Counted from the stretch's first letter, positions 47,508-56,044 are shown. The stretch is 64,000 nucleotides of DNA from Trinickia symbiotica (GCF_002934455.1 NZ_PTIR01000016.1:111916-175915); one strand, 5' to 3'. Program-made: numbers and translations. The notes: generated by a model from the letters alone, not told the origin.

Positions 47508-48176
47508 CTAGACCATGATGAATCCGTGCCGCATCCCGAGCATCACCGCTTCGGTGCGGTTGGTCGCACCGAGTTTGCCGAAGATGGAGGAGAGATGGAA
47601 TTTCACCGTGTTGTCCGAGATGTCGAGTCGCCGCGCGATGTCCTTGTTGCCGAGTCCGTCGGCGAGCATCGCGAGCACTTCGATCTCGCGTAAAGTCAAG
47701 GCTTCGAACGGTTCGCCGGATGCCGTCTGGCGCGACGGTCTTCGTCCGGCCAGTAGCCTTGCGAGGGTGTCGGGCGACAGCACGCAAAGGCCCGCGGCGA
47801 CTGCTTCGATGGACATAACGATTTCGGCCGGCATCGCGTTGCGCGGAAGGATCGCCGCCGCATCGGCGGGCAGCACATCAAGGAGCCAGTCGCTGTCCGT
47901 ATCGTCGCTCAACAGAACGAGCGACGGTGGCGCGTGCCCGAGTTCGAATAGCGTTTTGATCGCATCGCTCGCTTCCGGCTCGATGTCGGTCACGATCACA
48001 TCCGGCACCGACCCGGCGAGGCAATCGACGAGCGTTTCAGCGTCGGCTGCGCTACCTAAGAACGCAAGTGCCGGGTGCTCCTCGACAAGCGATTGCAGGC
48101 TAGCGCGCACCTGCGAGGATGCCGCAAACACCAGGACCCGAACCGGCGCCGTGTGTACCGTTTGTCCATCCGACAT
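47508..48176 (-). CDS. LuxR-type regulator with degenerate receiver
   Basis: A 222-residue two-domain regulator. Residues about 12-130 have the receiver fold with Asp64 in VIVTDIEP as possible acceptor, but the acidic pair normally found at the first strand is missing (VLVFAASS) and the conserved Lys is absent (ILPRNAM). The C-terminal NarL/LuxR HTH has LTLREIEVLAMLADGLGNKDIA and DNTVKFHLSSIFGKLG. Phosphorylation may therefore be weak or replaced by another signal. The HtrA-like protease gene ends 18 bases upstream, so both are likely in one operon. Confidence 0.85.
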   Translation of the reverse strand: MSDGQTVHTAPVRVLVFAASSQVRASLQSLVEEHPALAFLGSAADAETLVDCLAGSVPDVIVTDIEPEASDAIKTLFELGHAPPSLVLLSDDTDSDWLLDVLPADAAAILPRNAMPAEIVMSIEAVAAGLCVLSPDTLARLLAGRRPSRQTASGEPFEALTLREIEVLAMLADGLGNKDIARRLDISDNTVKFHLSSIFGKLGATNRTEAVMLGMRHGFIMV

Positions 48177-48194
48177 TTCGTCGCTTCCCGGAAA

Positions 48195-49133
48195 TCACCT
48201 GCACGAATTCCGTTGGGGGCGTTCGCCCACTGTTACCGCACACGCGTGGCGTTCGCCACCTCGGATCAACGCGATTTGCAACTGTTGCCCAATGCTTGCG
48301 GAGCCGAGCGCGGCATGCAAGTCATTCATGTCGCTGCAAGGCTTGCCGTCCAGTTCGATCATCACATCGCCTATCAGCACGCCACCCTGCTCCGCAGGAC
48401 CGCCCGGTGCAAGCGAATTGATCAGCAATCCGCTACTGAACGGCAGGTTCATTTTTTTGACCCATGCGTCCAGCAGGCTGACCTGCTGTGTGCCGACGCC
48501 AAGGTAGCCCCGTGAAACGTGCCCTTTAGCCAACAATTCATCGGCGACGCGCTCCACGGTCACCGCGGGAATCACGACGCCGGCGCCGCGCATCAGCGCC
48601 GACGTGCAGATGCCCATGACCTGCCCGCGCATATCCGCGAGGGCCGCCCCGGAGAAACCCGGACGTAGACCGCCGTCCAGGCGCACGAACGCATCGAGCT
48701 GTCCGTTTCTCCAGGTGCGCCACGGACCACCCGTGCTGCCGATCACGCCAAAATCCGCGCTGGTGCCGAACTCGTCCGCCCGCGCGACGGCGAGCGCAAG
48801 ATGACCCGGCTTCAGTGAGCTGGCATCGCCCGAATCGATTGGGTCCAGGTCCACGCCGTCCAGTTTCAGCACGCCGACGTCGGAGCCCAAATCCAGGCCC
48901 GCGAGGACTGCGGCGACTGTGCGGCCGTCGGTCAATGTGACCTCGATCCCGTCCTCACGCCTGATCGTGTGTGCAGCCGTCACGACTACGCCATTTCGCC
49001 AGATTACCCCACTCGACGGCATGCGATGTCGGCCGTGTACTGCCACGACACTTCGCCCGACTCGCGCGACAATGTTTGCCAGGTTGTCCGACAGATCCAT
49101 TAAAGGATTTCCGCTCGAGGATGTGGTTTCCAT
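48195..49133 (-). CDS. HtrA/DegP-like serine protease, PDZ domain, no signal peptide
   Basis: A 312-residue trypsin-like (S1C) protease with His55 (VVTAAHTI), Asp85 (GSDVGVLKL) and Ser161 (RPGFSGAAL). A PDZ domain follows (RGYLGVGTQQVSLL, NSLAPGGPAEQGGVLIGDVMIEL). ATG 49133 has AGGAGA 9 bases upstream and makes METTSSSGNPLMDLSDNL, which is not a signal peptide, so the protein appears to stay in the cytoplasm. It is next to a LuxR-type regulator whose receiver is degenerate. One role could be proteolysis of a regulator, but that is inference. Confidence 0.85.
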   Translation of the reverse strand: METTSSSGNPLMDLSDNLANIVARVGRSVVAVHGRHRMPSSGVIWRNGVVVTAAHTIRREDGIEVTLTDGRTVAAVLAGLDLGSDVGVLKLDGVDLDPIDSGDASSLKPGHLALAVARADEFGTSADFGVIGSTGGPWRTWRNGQLDAFVRLDGGLRPGFSGAALADMRGQVMGICTSALMRGAGVVIPAVTVERVADELLAKGHVSRGYLGVGTQQVSLLDAWVKKMNLPFSSGLLINSLAPGGPAEQGGVLIGDVMIELDGKPCSDMNDLHAALGSASIGQQLQIALIRGGERHACAVTVGERPQRNSCR

Positions 49134-49534
49134 TTCAAGTCTCCTGCCAATTGCATGCGAGCTGCCTGTGCTTCTCGTCATCGTCGATTGCTCACTTACC
49201 TTATGTGGGAAGCGCGTTGTGACGACGGGTTCACAATGACAGAAGGGCAGGGGGCGCACACCACCCAAATGGGTAGCCGGGTAGATGGGGTGCGGATTTC
49301 ACGAAGCAGCTCGAGGCAGAGATCGGCCATGAACGGCCGATCGATATACCCCCTTGAATGGTTGGCAATCGCTATCTCGAGCGGAGAGCAGCCTCCGGCT
49401 AAACTACCGTTCCCGAGCCTGTTCTCCGGCCTTCAGGCCAGGGCGGATGTCAAAGGCGTTGAATGAGCGAAGCCCGCCGCACAAATGCGGCCGACCGTTA
49501 GATCCTCGGACCGTGAAAGGAAAGGAGAGACGTC
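49134..49534. other. intergenic stretch with a small hairpin element
   Basis: No convincing gene is seen. Minus-strand 49454-49418 contains TTTGACATCCGCCC, the hairpin GGCC-TGAA-GGCC (49439-49428) and then GGAGAACAGG; the first 13 bases after the leading T repeat those at 2242-2254. It resembles the end of an IS200/IS605-type element without transposase. The Nudix gene's Shine-Dalgarno GGAAAGGAG is at its right edge. Confidence 0.35.
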
Positions 49535-50023
49535 ATGCCGAGCGTTGGGCGAGCGCGATCGACTGTGGTTATCGACTGTGCCTGGCGCATGGTGCTTCGT
49601 CTTGGATTTCGGCTGGCTCGCGTCTGGTGGCGCCTTCGACGCCCTCGCCATGAGGGAGCGCTAGTAGCAATCTACGTCGGGCGGGCGCTGTTGCTTGTGA
49701 AGTCATCGTACCGGGCCGAGTGGAGTTTTCCTGGCGGTAGTATCCGGCCCGGAGAGACGCCTGATGCAGCCGCACAGCGCGAAATGGAGGAGGAGATTGG
49801 TCTCTCCTCGTACCCACTACGCCCCGCGGGCACCGTCTGCGGCATTTGGGACGGGCGAAGGGACCGGGTGCATTTATTTGAATTGCATCTCGATTGCATA
49901 CCCGCGCTGCGGCTTGATAATCGGGAGATCATTGCCGCGCGGCTGGCATCGCCGGAAGAATTGCACAGCGTCGCGCTGACAGGGGCGGTCGCTGCGTACC
50001 TCGGCAGAGATCTCCGCTGTTAG
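49535..50023 (+). CDS. Nudix hydrolase
   Basis: A 162-residue Nudix protein. The Nudix box runs from GGSIRPGETPDAAAQREMEEEIGL (about residues 68-91), with G-x5-E-x7-REU-x-EE-x-GU satisfied. It cleaves a nucleoside diphosphate linked to another moiety, the exact one not evident. The first 40 residues are basic and helical (AWRMVLRLGFRLARVWWRL), which may attach it to a membrane. GGAAAGGAG precedes the ATG. No neighbouring gene suggests a substrate. Confidence 0.85.
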   Translation: MPSVGRARSTVVIDCAWRMVLRLGFRLARVWWRLRRPRHEGALVAIYVGRALLLVKSSYRAEWSFPGGSIRPGETPDAAAQREMEEEIGLSSYPLRPAGTVCGIWDGRRDRVHLFELHLDCIPALRLDNREIIAARLASPEELHSVALTGAVAAYLGRDLRC

Positions 50024-50221
50024 TTGGCCCATTTCTTTTCGGACATCTCGACGGGTCCTGGCTCGTTATGGCCGACTTGACGCCGCCAAAGGCGGTTGCA
50101 CGCGCAAGGTGGAGAGCGCTGACAAAAGTGTGCGACAAGCTTCGCGAAACAGCGCGCATAACCACAGGCGGCGGAATGCAAAAAATAAAAGGCCTCGACA
50201 CCTCTCGAAAGGCGGCGCCAG

Positions 50222-50476
50222 TTACTCGGTCCTAAAAGAGAGCCCTTCAGCAGAGTCGCTAGTCGTCCAGCCTACTATCGCTGGCATCGCGCGTAGCCGG
50301 CCATTCTGCCGTGCGGCTTCCCGTGCAAGCTCGGACTGCGGTTTCGCCGCGCTCCGATCAGTTTGTGCATGATGCGATCGCATCGGGGCCACGCTCTCGA
50401 GATGCGTCTCGACAGTTGCGTGCGAAAGCGCCTCGATGATCGGCGCTCCCTTCGAAGCAAAAGCGGTCAGGTCCAC
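50222..50476 (-). CDS. possible small unknown protein
   Basis: An 84-codon frame starting at GTG 50476, behind AGGA 8 bases upstream. It begins MDLTAFASKGAPIIEALSH and ends GWTTSDSAEGLSFRTE. I do not recognise it, and the only support is codon use and the weak ribosome-binding site. The rest of 50024-50632 shows no other gene. Confidence 0.25.
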   Translation of the reverse strand: MDLTAFASKGAPIIEALSHATVETHLESVAPMRSHHAQTDRSAAKPQSELAREAARQNGRLRAMPAIVGWTTSDSAEGLSFRTE

Positions 50477-50600
50477 GACTTTCGTCCTGCAATCTTGCGA
50501 GCAGAGATGGGAAGGACGACAGGCCGTCCTATCGGCGGCCTAGCTGACAGCCGTAGCCAAGGGCACGTGTGGTCATCGGTTTCGATCAAAAGCTATTCCC

Positions 50601-50629
50601 TTGACGGAATACACCCTGCCGGCTATATT
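50601..50629 (+). promoter_or_regulatory. sigma-70-type promoter of the toxin-antitoxin pair
   Basis: TTGACG (50601-50606), a 17-base spacer and TATATT (50624-50629) form a near-consensus housekeeping promoter. Its -10 ends only 3 bases before the ATG of the toxin gene at 50633, so either the mRNA is leaderless or translation starts further downstream. Confidence 0.65.
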
Positions 50630-50632
50630 CTC

Positions 50633-50998
50633 ATGACGTGGGACGTTGAATATACCGATCACTTTGGTGCTTGGTGGGACGAGCTAGTCGAGGCAGAACA
50701 GGAGTCCATTGCGGCGTCCGTTCGGTTGCTCGAAAACTACGGCCCCAACTTGCGTCATCCATACTCAAGCGGGATCACCAGTTCTCGCCATGGCCACCTG
50801 CGCGAGCTACGAGTGCAACACGAAGGCCGCCCCTACCGAGTGTTGTACGCGTTCGATCCGCGCCGTACTGCGATTCTTTTGCTTGGCGGCGATAAAACGG
50901 GCAATGACCGCTGGTACGACGAAAGCATCCCGCGTGCCGATGCGCTGTATGAGGAACATCTGGCGCAACTCAAACAGGAGTGTTTCGACGATGGCTAG
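50633..50998 (+). CDS. HigB-type RelE-superfamily toxin
   Basis: A 121-residue protein of the phage-derived HigB (Gp49-like) group. Characteristic segments are FGAWWDELVEAEQESIAASV, LRHPYSSGITSSRHGHLRELR and RPYRVLYAFDPRRTAILLLGGDKTG. Toxins of this group cut mRNA on the ribosome. The gene precedes a helix-turn-helix antitoxin gene that overlaps it by 8 bases, the usual HigB-HigA order. The ATG lies immediately after a strong promoter. Confidence 0.88.
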   Translation: MTWDVEYTDHFGAWWDELVEAEQESIAASVRLLENYGPNLRHPYSSGITSSRHGHLRELRVQHEGRPYRVLYAFDPRRTAILLLGGDKTGNDRWYDESIPRADALYEEHLAQLKQECFDDG

Positions 50999-51299
50999 GA
51001 AGTTTTCCGAGTTAAGAGCGAGAATGTCGCCCGAGGCGCGGGCTCGGTCGGACGCAAAGGCGCGCCAAATGATCGCGGAGATGGCCTTGAGCGAGTTGCG
51101 GCGCGCGCGTGGTCTGTCGCAGCAGGCTCTGGCGGCGGTGCTGAATGTGAAACAACCGAGCATTGCGAAGCTGGAACAACGCACCGACATGTACATCTCG
51201 ACGCTCCGCTCGCACATAAAGGCGATGGGAGGCGAGCTTGAAATCATTGCTCACTTCCCGGACGGTGATGTGAGGATCGCCAATTTCTCCGAGCTTTGA
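50991..51299 (+). CDS. HigA-type XRE antitoxin
   Basis: A 102-residue antitoxin with a helix-turn-helix of the Cro/C1-type (LSQQALAAVLNVKQPSIAKLEQ, about residues 43-64) in the C-terminal half and a charged helical N-terminus (ARMSPEARARSDAKARQMI). It would bind the toxin and repress the operon. The start ATG 50991 overlaps the toxin stop, so translation is coupled. Promoter elements lie upstream of the toxin gene. Confidence 0.88.
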   Translation: MARKFSELRARMSPEARARSDAKARQMIAEMALSELRRARGLSQQALAAVLNVKQPSIAKLEQRTDMYISTLRSHIKAMGGELEIIAHFPDGDVRIANFSEL

Positions 51300-51499
51300 G
51301 AGCCCGAAGCCGAGGAGGTCTTTCATTGAGAGAGGCTGAGGCAATTCATTCCCGGCCCAGATCAGCGCTGACCGATCTTTTGCGCTTCCGCAATTTAGGA
51401 TGAGGCCGGGTCCTAAAATAACGCCTTGTCTTCTTTTAGGATCGAGGCTTCCGATACAGCGAAGCCTTTCTTCGAGCGGCCCGGTCCTGCGTCGAACGG

Positions 51500-52060
51500 C
51501 TACGCGCGGCTTGTCACGCCGACATCGGCGAGCCATCGCGCGACACGCAAGAGCAAGGCCGACTGATCTTCACATTGTTCGATTCCCTGCACCTGCGGCG
51601 CGCCGCAGATTCCGAACACCGGCTTGCCCCATTGCAGACCGAGTGCGATCTCGGAAAGCGTGCCGAGTCCTCCCCCCACGGCAACCAGGCAGAGCGATGC
51701 TCGCGCGATCAATGCATTACGCGTGATGCCGAGTCCCGTCGGCAATGCTACGCTGAGATAGGGATTCGCTTGACCATCATCGTCTTCGGGAAGCAAGCCG
51801 ACGACGAGCCCATTTGCTTCGCGTGCGCCGCGGGCAGCCGCTTCCATGACGCCGCCTTTACCTCCGCAGAGAAGCGCGACGCCTGCGCCTGCAAACGCAC
51901 GCGCAACCGCTTCGGCAGTGCTCAGCTGCTCCTCAGTAGCAACGCGCGGCCCAATCATCGCCATCGGCATCGCGAGCCGATCCGGTCCGCGTTGACGCAA
52001 CGCCACGCGTTCAAGTGCCGCCGCGACCGTAGTCCCCTCATCCCTACCGACGTCTGACAA
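51500..52060 (-). CDS. TIGR00725/LOG-family nucleotide-binding protein
   Basis: A Rossmann-type protein of about 186 residues related to the LOG/lysine decarboxylase-like family. The motifs are LLCGGKGGVMEAAARGAREA and VAVGGGLGTLSEIALGLQWG, the second being the nucleotide-binding PGGxGTxxE-like signature. I suggest TTG 52060 as the start because GGAGAAGG lies 6 bases upstream; GTG 52084 is an alternative. The gene overlaps the end of an ABC permease, so it is the last gene of that operon. LOG-like enzymes act on nucleotides or, in some cases, on cytokinin; the role beside a transporter is unclear. Confidence 0.8.
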   Translation of the reverse strand: MSDVGRDEGTTVAAALERVALRQRGPDRLAMPMAMIGPRVATEEQLSTAEAVARAFAGAGVALLCGGKGGVMEAAARGAREANGLVVGLLPEDDDGQANPYLSVALPTGLGITRNALIARASLCLVAVGGGLGTLSEIALGLQWGKPVFGICGAPQVQGIEQCEDQSALLLRVARWLADVGVTSRA

Positions 52061-52871
52061 TGCCTTCTCCGATTGCAAGCACACAGGTGCATAACGCGGT
52101 CAGTATGATCGACAGCACGGCCACCTGTGAAAAATCCGTCTGCCCGTCAGACATTTTCAAATACATCAAGAGCGGCAACATATCGATCTGCGTGCCGGCC
52201 AATGCGAGGGCAGTCCCGTACGTCCCGAGCGCGATCGCGGTGACGAGACACCAGGCCGACAGCACCGACGGCCAAAGCTCGCGCCATGCGACGTCGATCC
52301 ATGCTCGCCAGGGGTGCGCGCCCAGCGTCATCGCCGCCTCGAGCGGCCGCCGGTCTAGATTCGCGAACGCTGGAAAGAGCATGAGCGCAACGCGCGGGAT
52401 GAGGTAATAGGCGTATGCGATGACGAGGCCTGTAATCGTGTAGATCAAACCGCCCAATTTCGCCGCATCGGCGCCGAAACGAGCGAGCAGCATCGTCACG
52501 AACCCGGCGCGGCCGAACGTCAGAATGAAGCCGTAGGCGATCACGAGCCCCGAAAACGCGAGCGGCACGCCAAGGATGGCCAGCAACCAGCGCCGCTCGC
52601 CAGGAGATCGTCCCGCAAGCTCGAAGGCGAGCACGAGACCGACGCCGGTCGACAACGTACCGGCGCCGAGCGCCAGCGCGAATGAATGCGCGATCGCACT
52701 CACGACGAGCGGGTCGCGCGCAATGACGGCGAACGCAGTACCACCGTTGCCGCAGGCTGCGACGACGAGCGCGGCGAGCGGCAGTGCGAAGCACACCGCC
52801 AACAGAACGCCTGCCGGCGCCGAGCCGAAGCGCCGAATGAGGCCCTCTCGCTCTAGTAACGAGCCGCGCAT
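52044..52871 (-). CDS. ABC transporter permease (second)
   Basis: A 275-residue inner-membrane permease of the MetI-like/BPD_transp_1 superfamily. About six helices are present. The EAA-type loop reads EAAMTLGAHPWRAWIDVAW (about residues 180-198). The start MRGSLLEREGLIRRF at 52871 follows GAGG and the SBP stop 10 bases upstream. With the first permease (55046-55981) it would form a heterodimeric channel. Confidence 0.85.
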   Translation of the reverse strand: MRGSLLEREGLIRRFGSAPAGVLLAVCFALPLAALVVAACGNGGTAFAVIARDPLVVSAIAHSFALALGAGTLSTGVGLVLAFELAGRSPGERRWLLAILGVPLAFSGLVIAYGFILTFGRAGFVTMLLARFGADAAKLGGLIYTITGLVIAYAYYLIPRVALMLFPAFANLDRRPLEAAMTLGAHPWRAWIDVAWRELWPSVLSAWCLVTAIALGTYGTALALAGTQIDMLPLLMYLKMSDGQTDFSQVAVLSIILTALCTCVLAIGEGIVRRR

Positions 52872-52881
52872 CGCTTCATCC

Positions 52882-53970
52882 TCACTTGCCGAGCGTGGCC
52901 TGCGACCAGAGCTGATCGATTTCGCCCTTGTGCGCCGCTGCCTTCGCGACATCGAGCGGGTGAACTTGCGGCGCGTTCGGCATTTTCGCGGCGATCTCGG
53001 GGGCGAGCGTGACGCCGGGCACCGCCGGCCGCACGTAGCCCTGCGCGAACAATGCCTGACCAACGTCGCTCATCACCAGGTTCAGCCACAACTGCGCAGC
53101 GGCCGGGTTCGGACCTTTCTTGACGAGACTCATCGCATAGGGCGCCGAGACGCTGCCGTCCTGCGGAATCACGACATCGACTGCGTCGCCCATGCCGTCC
53201 GTGTACTTCGCCTTGAGGCCGTCGTTTTCATAGCCGATCAAGATCGGAATTTCGCCTTTGACGAACTTCGCGTAGGGCGTCGTGCCTTCGACGCGCAACA
53301 CGTTGCCCGCCGACGTCAGCTTCCCGAAGAAGTCCGCTCCGGGTTTCGGATTGTCGATATTGCCGCCGAACGCGTAGGCGGCCGCGAAAACGTCGACTTG
53401 TCCCTGGCCTGTCGAGCGCGGATCGAGGTAGACGACCGCATTGCGATATTCAGGCTTCAGCAGATCGGCCCATCGCTGCGGCACGTCCTTCACGAGTTTC
53501 TTATTGACGAGGAAGGCAATGTTGAGCGAATGCACGGTGAACCAGCGGCCGTCGGTCTCGCGAAACACCGTGGGCAGCTTGTCGAAGTTGACGGGCTTGA
53601 AGGGTTCCACAACATCTTTGTTCACCGCATCGAGCGCGGATGCCGCGAAGTAATAGGCCGTATCGGCCTGCGGGCGATGGCGCGACTTGTCGAGGGCGAC
53701 GACCGTCGCGGCCGAACCTATGTCGTTGTAGGTAATCTCGACCTTCGGATAGCGCTTGCGAAATTCGGCAAAGAGTGACTTCCAGTTCGCCCATTCGGGA
53801 CCGGTATCGAACGAGACGACAATTCCCTCATCGGCGGCTTTGGCGTAAAGCGCATCCTCGCCGGGATAAAGCGATGCGCCATGCGCCGTGGTCGCTGCAA
53901 GCGCTGCGCAGGCGCCGAGCAAGACGCCGATACGGCGCAAGGCGGTCGAGAGGGTCAGGACTGCAGACAT
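52882..53970 (-). CDS. ABC transporter substrate-binding protein
   Basis: A 362-residue periplasmic binding protein of family 1 (spermidine/putrescine and Fe(III)-type). A signal peptide (VLTLSTALRRIGVLLGACAALAATTAHGAS) precedes the mature chain ASLYPGEDALYAKAADEG and the later STGQGQVDVFAAAYAFGG. GGAG supports ATG 53970. It overlaps the ATPase gene by 16 bases. The ligand may be a polyamine, phosphonate or related small anion; no pathway gene nearby decides this. Confidence 0.85.
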   Translation of the reverse strand: MSAVLTLSTALRRIGVLLGACAALAATTAHGASLYPGEDALYAKAADEGIVVSFDTGPEWANWKSLFAEFRKRYPKVEITYNDIGSAATVVALDKSRHRPQADTAYYFAASALDAVNKDVVEPFKPVNFDKLPTVFRETDGRWFTVHSLNIAFLVNKKLVKDVPQRWADLLKPEYRNAVVYLDPRSTGQGQVDVFAAAYAFGGNIDNPKPGADFFGKLTSAGNVLRVEGTTPYAKFVKGEIPILIGYENDGLKAKYTDGMGDAVDVVIPQDGSVSAPYAMSLVKKGPNPAAAQLWLNLVMSDVGQALFAQGYVRPAVPGVTLAPEIAAKMPNAPQVHPLDVAKAAAHKGEIDQLWSQATLGK

Positions 53971-55040
53971 TCGGGTTCTCCGTTGGGCAAAGGGATGGAT
54001 TGGGTGTCGGGCGTCGCATTCAACGTAACGAGATGGCGCGGATCGATGGCGATGCTGCTTGTCGGAAGCAATCGGCCTTCGCATAACAGGGGCTGCGATG
54101 AGCCGTTCGGCAAAAAGTCGTAGCGTTGAGTAGCCCCGAAGTACCGAATTTCGCCGAGTGCGCCATCAATGCGATTGGCGGTACCCACAGGCGGATCAGG
54201 TTGGATATGCTCGGGTCGCAATAGCAATTCGACGTCATCGCCGATGCGGCGAATGCCCGTATCGACATTCAGCAACGCGAATCCCACGTCGACCATATCT
54301 TTGGCGCGGATGCGGCCAGGGAGGATCGTCGAATGGCCGACAAAACGCGCGACCTGCGCCGAAACAGGACGCTCGTAAAGGTTGCAGGGCGTGTCGACCT
54401 GCAGCACGCGGCCGCCGTCTACGACCGCAACGCGATCGGCCATGCTGAGCGCTTCTTCCTGATCGTGTGTCACGAGCAGCGTCGTTGCGCCGCTTGCCCG
54501 TTGCAACGCACGAATCAAATCACGGAGTTGATGGCGAATGCCGGCGTCCAGGGCGGCGAGCGGCTCATCGAGCAGCAAGACGCGCGGCGCGATCACGAGC
54601 GCGCGAGCGAGCGCGACCCGTTGCTGCTGCCCACCCGATAGCATCGTCGTGCCGCGGTCCGCATGCGACGAGAGTCCGACGCGCTCGAGCATCTCTAGTG
54701 CGTGAACGCGCCGCTGCGCGGCCGGCACGCCACGCATGCGCAGGCCGTAGGCGACGTTTTCGACGACGGACAGGTGTGGAAACAGCGCGTACTGCTGAAA
54801 CACCATGCCAACCTCTCGACGCCAGACCGGCACGCCGGCCATGTCGTCGCCTCCAATCGCGATGCGCCCGTCGTAGCCGTCGAGCAGGCCGGCGGCAAGG
54901 CGCAGCAGCGTCGATTTGCCCGATCCGCTGCGGCCCATGACGGCGAGCAGTTCGCCGGGCTGCGCTGCGAGGGTGACGGCATCGACGCCGTGCCCGCCGC
55001 GCGGATATTTGAAGCTGACGTTGTCGAAATCGAGGCTCAT
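53955..55040 (-). CDS. ABC transporter ATP-binding protein
   Basis: A 361-residue ATPase of the spermidine/putrescine-iron (PotA-like) type. Walker A is GRSGSGKST (about residues 37-45), the signature LSGGQQQRVALARAL (about 135-149) and Walker B VLLLDEPLAALD (about 156-167). The C-terminal 100 residues form a TOBE-type regulatory domain, ending with SSIAIDPRHLVTLNATPDT. It begins 5 bases after the first permease stop and overlaps the binding protein. Confidence 0.9.
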   Translation of the reverse strand: MSLDFDNVSFKYPRGGHGVDAVTLAAQPGELLAVMGRSGSGKSTLLRLAAGLLDGYDGRIAIGGDDMAGVPVWRREVGMVFQQYALFPHLSVVENVAYGLRMRGVPAAQRRVHALEMLERVGLSSHADRGTTMLSGGQQQRVALARALVIAPRVLLLDEPLAALDAGIRHQLRDLIRALQRASGATTLLVTHDQEEALSMADRVAVVDGGRVLQVDTPCNLYERPVSAQVARFVGHSTILPGRIRAKDMVDVGFALLNVDTGIRRIGDDVELLLRPEHIQPDPPVGTANRIDGALGEIRYFGATQRYDFLPNGSSQPLLCEGRLLPTSSIAIDPRHLVTLNATPDTQSIPLPNGEPECLQS

Positions 55041-55045
55041 GCTGA

Positions 55046-55981
55046 TTACAGCCTGTTGATGGTGTTGATCGACGCGAGCGTGGCCGCCACGGCCAGGACG
55101 AGCAGGACGACGGTTGCGGCGCAAGCCAAGCCGGAAGCGCCGTAAAACGCTTGGAGCAACACGACCGGAAAGTTTCGGTAGCGAAAGCCCGCGATCAAAT
55201 TGGATATCTGAAACTCACCGATCGAGAGTGCCGAGACCATCACTAGGCCGGAAAACAGGCTCTGCCGCAGGTTAGGCACGACGAGCGAGAAGAACTGACG
55301 TGAAGGCGTGGCCCCTAACGTCGCGGCACAGTCTTCGAGTTTTGCCAGATCGAGGTGACGCAAGTCGCTGAGCAGCGTCTGCACGAGGTAGGGGAGGGTC
55401 AGCACGGCGTGCGCGGCGATCATCAACGGCAGCGTCCCGAGCCACGGCAGCGTATCGCCGCCGAATACGGCGATATAGCCGAAACCGAGCGTGAGTGCCG
55501 GCACGGCGACAGGCATCAGCATGACGACGCGCGAAGCGGCTCCTCGCCCTCTCCGCGCGCGGTGATTCAACGCATAGGCGAGCGGCAAGCCGATGCAGGC
55601 ATCGAGTGCACAACAAGCCAGGGCAACGACGAAGCTCACGCCGAATGCTCGCCGGAAACTGGCATCCGTTGCCAACTCGGCAAACCAGCGCCAGGTGAAG
55701 CCGCTCGGGAGCAACGTATTCGTCCAGGTCTTGCCGACCGAGCCGATCAGCAGCAATACCATCGGCGTCAGCAGATAGAGCGCGAACAGCGCGACGACGG
55801 CGCGAACCGCGATTCGTCCGATGGACGGCTGGGCGCTCCTTTGAGGAAACGGCACAGTGGGGGCTGGCGCGGTGTTCGATGGCAAGTCTTTCTCGCGTGT
55901 GTTCGACAAATGGCTCGCGGCGGCCCGCTGAGCAATGCTGCCGGAGGCGACGACGCAAAGCGCAGTCTGCGGGGCGGACAT
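55046..55981 (-). CDS. ABC transporter permease (first)
   Basis: A 311-residue MetI-like permease with about six helices. The EAA-type loop includes LAKLEDCAATLGATPSRQFF (about residues 203-222). The N-terminal 50 residues are hydrophilic. ATG 55981 is chosen from the frame that extends to 56290; the extra part overlaps the divergent LysR gene. It is the first gene of the operon, 63 bases from the divergent LysR start, and is expected to be controlled by it. Confidence 0.85.
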   Translation of the reverse strand: MSAPQTALCVVASGSIAQRAAASHLSNTREKDLPSNTAPAPTVPFPQRSAQPSIGRIAVRAVVALFALYLLTPMVLLLIGSVGKTWTNTLLPSGFTWRWFAELATDASFRRAFGVSFVVALACCALDACIGLPLAYALNHRARRGRGAASRVVMLMPVAVPALTLGFGYIAVFGGDTLPWLGTLPLMIAAHAVLTLPYLVQTLLSDLRHLDLAKLEDCAATLGATPSRQFFSLVVPNLRQSLFSGLVMVSALSIGEFQISNLIAGFRYRNFPVVLLQAFYGASGLACAATVVLLVLAVAATLASINTINRL

Positions 55982-56044
55982 TGCATCGTCATGAAACGAG
56001 GGTAAAAAGCGCGCAATGTACTGTGCGGATTTGGAAAAGCTCGA

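Noticed and set aside
50024..50632. Transposase remnant between the Nudix and HigBA genes
   Set aside because: No DDE or HUH motif in any frame; only one weak 84-codon frame.
52044..55981. 2-aminoethylphosphonate transporter (PhnSTUV) naming
   Set aside because: Binding protein and gene order allow it, but no phn catabolic gene is near, so the substrate is left open.
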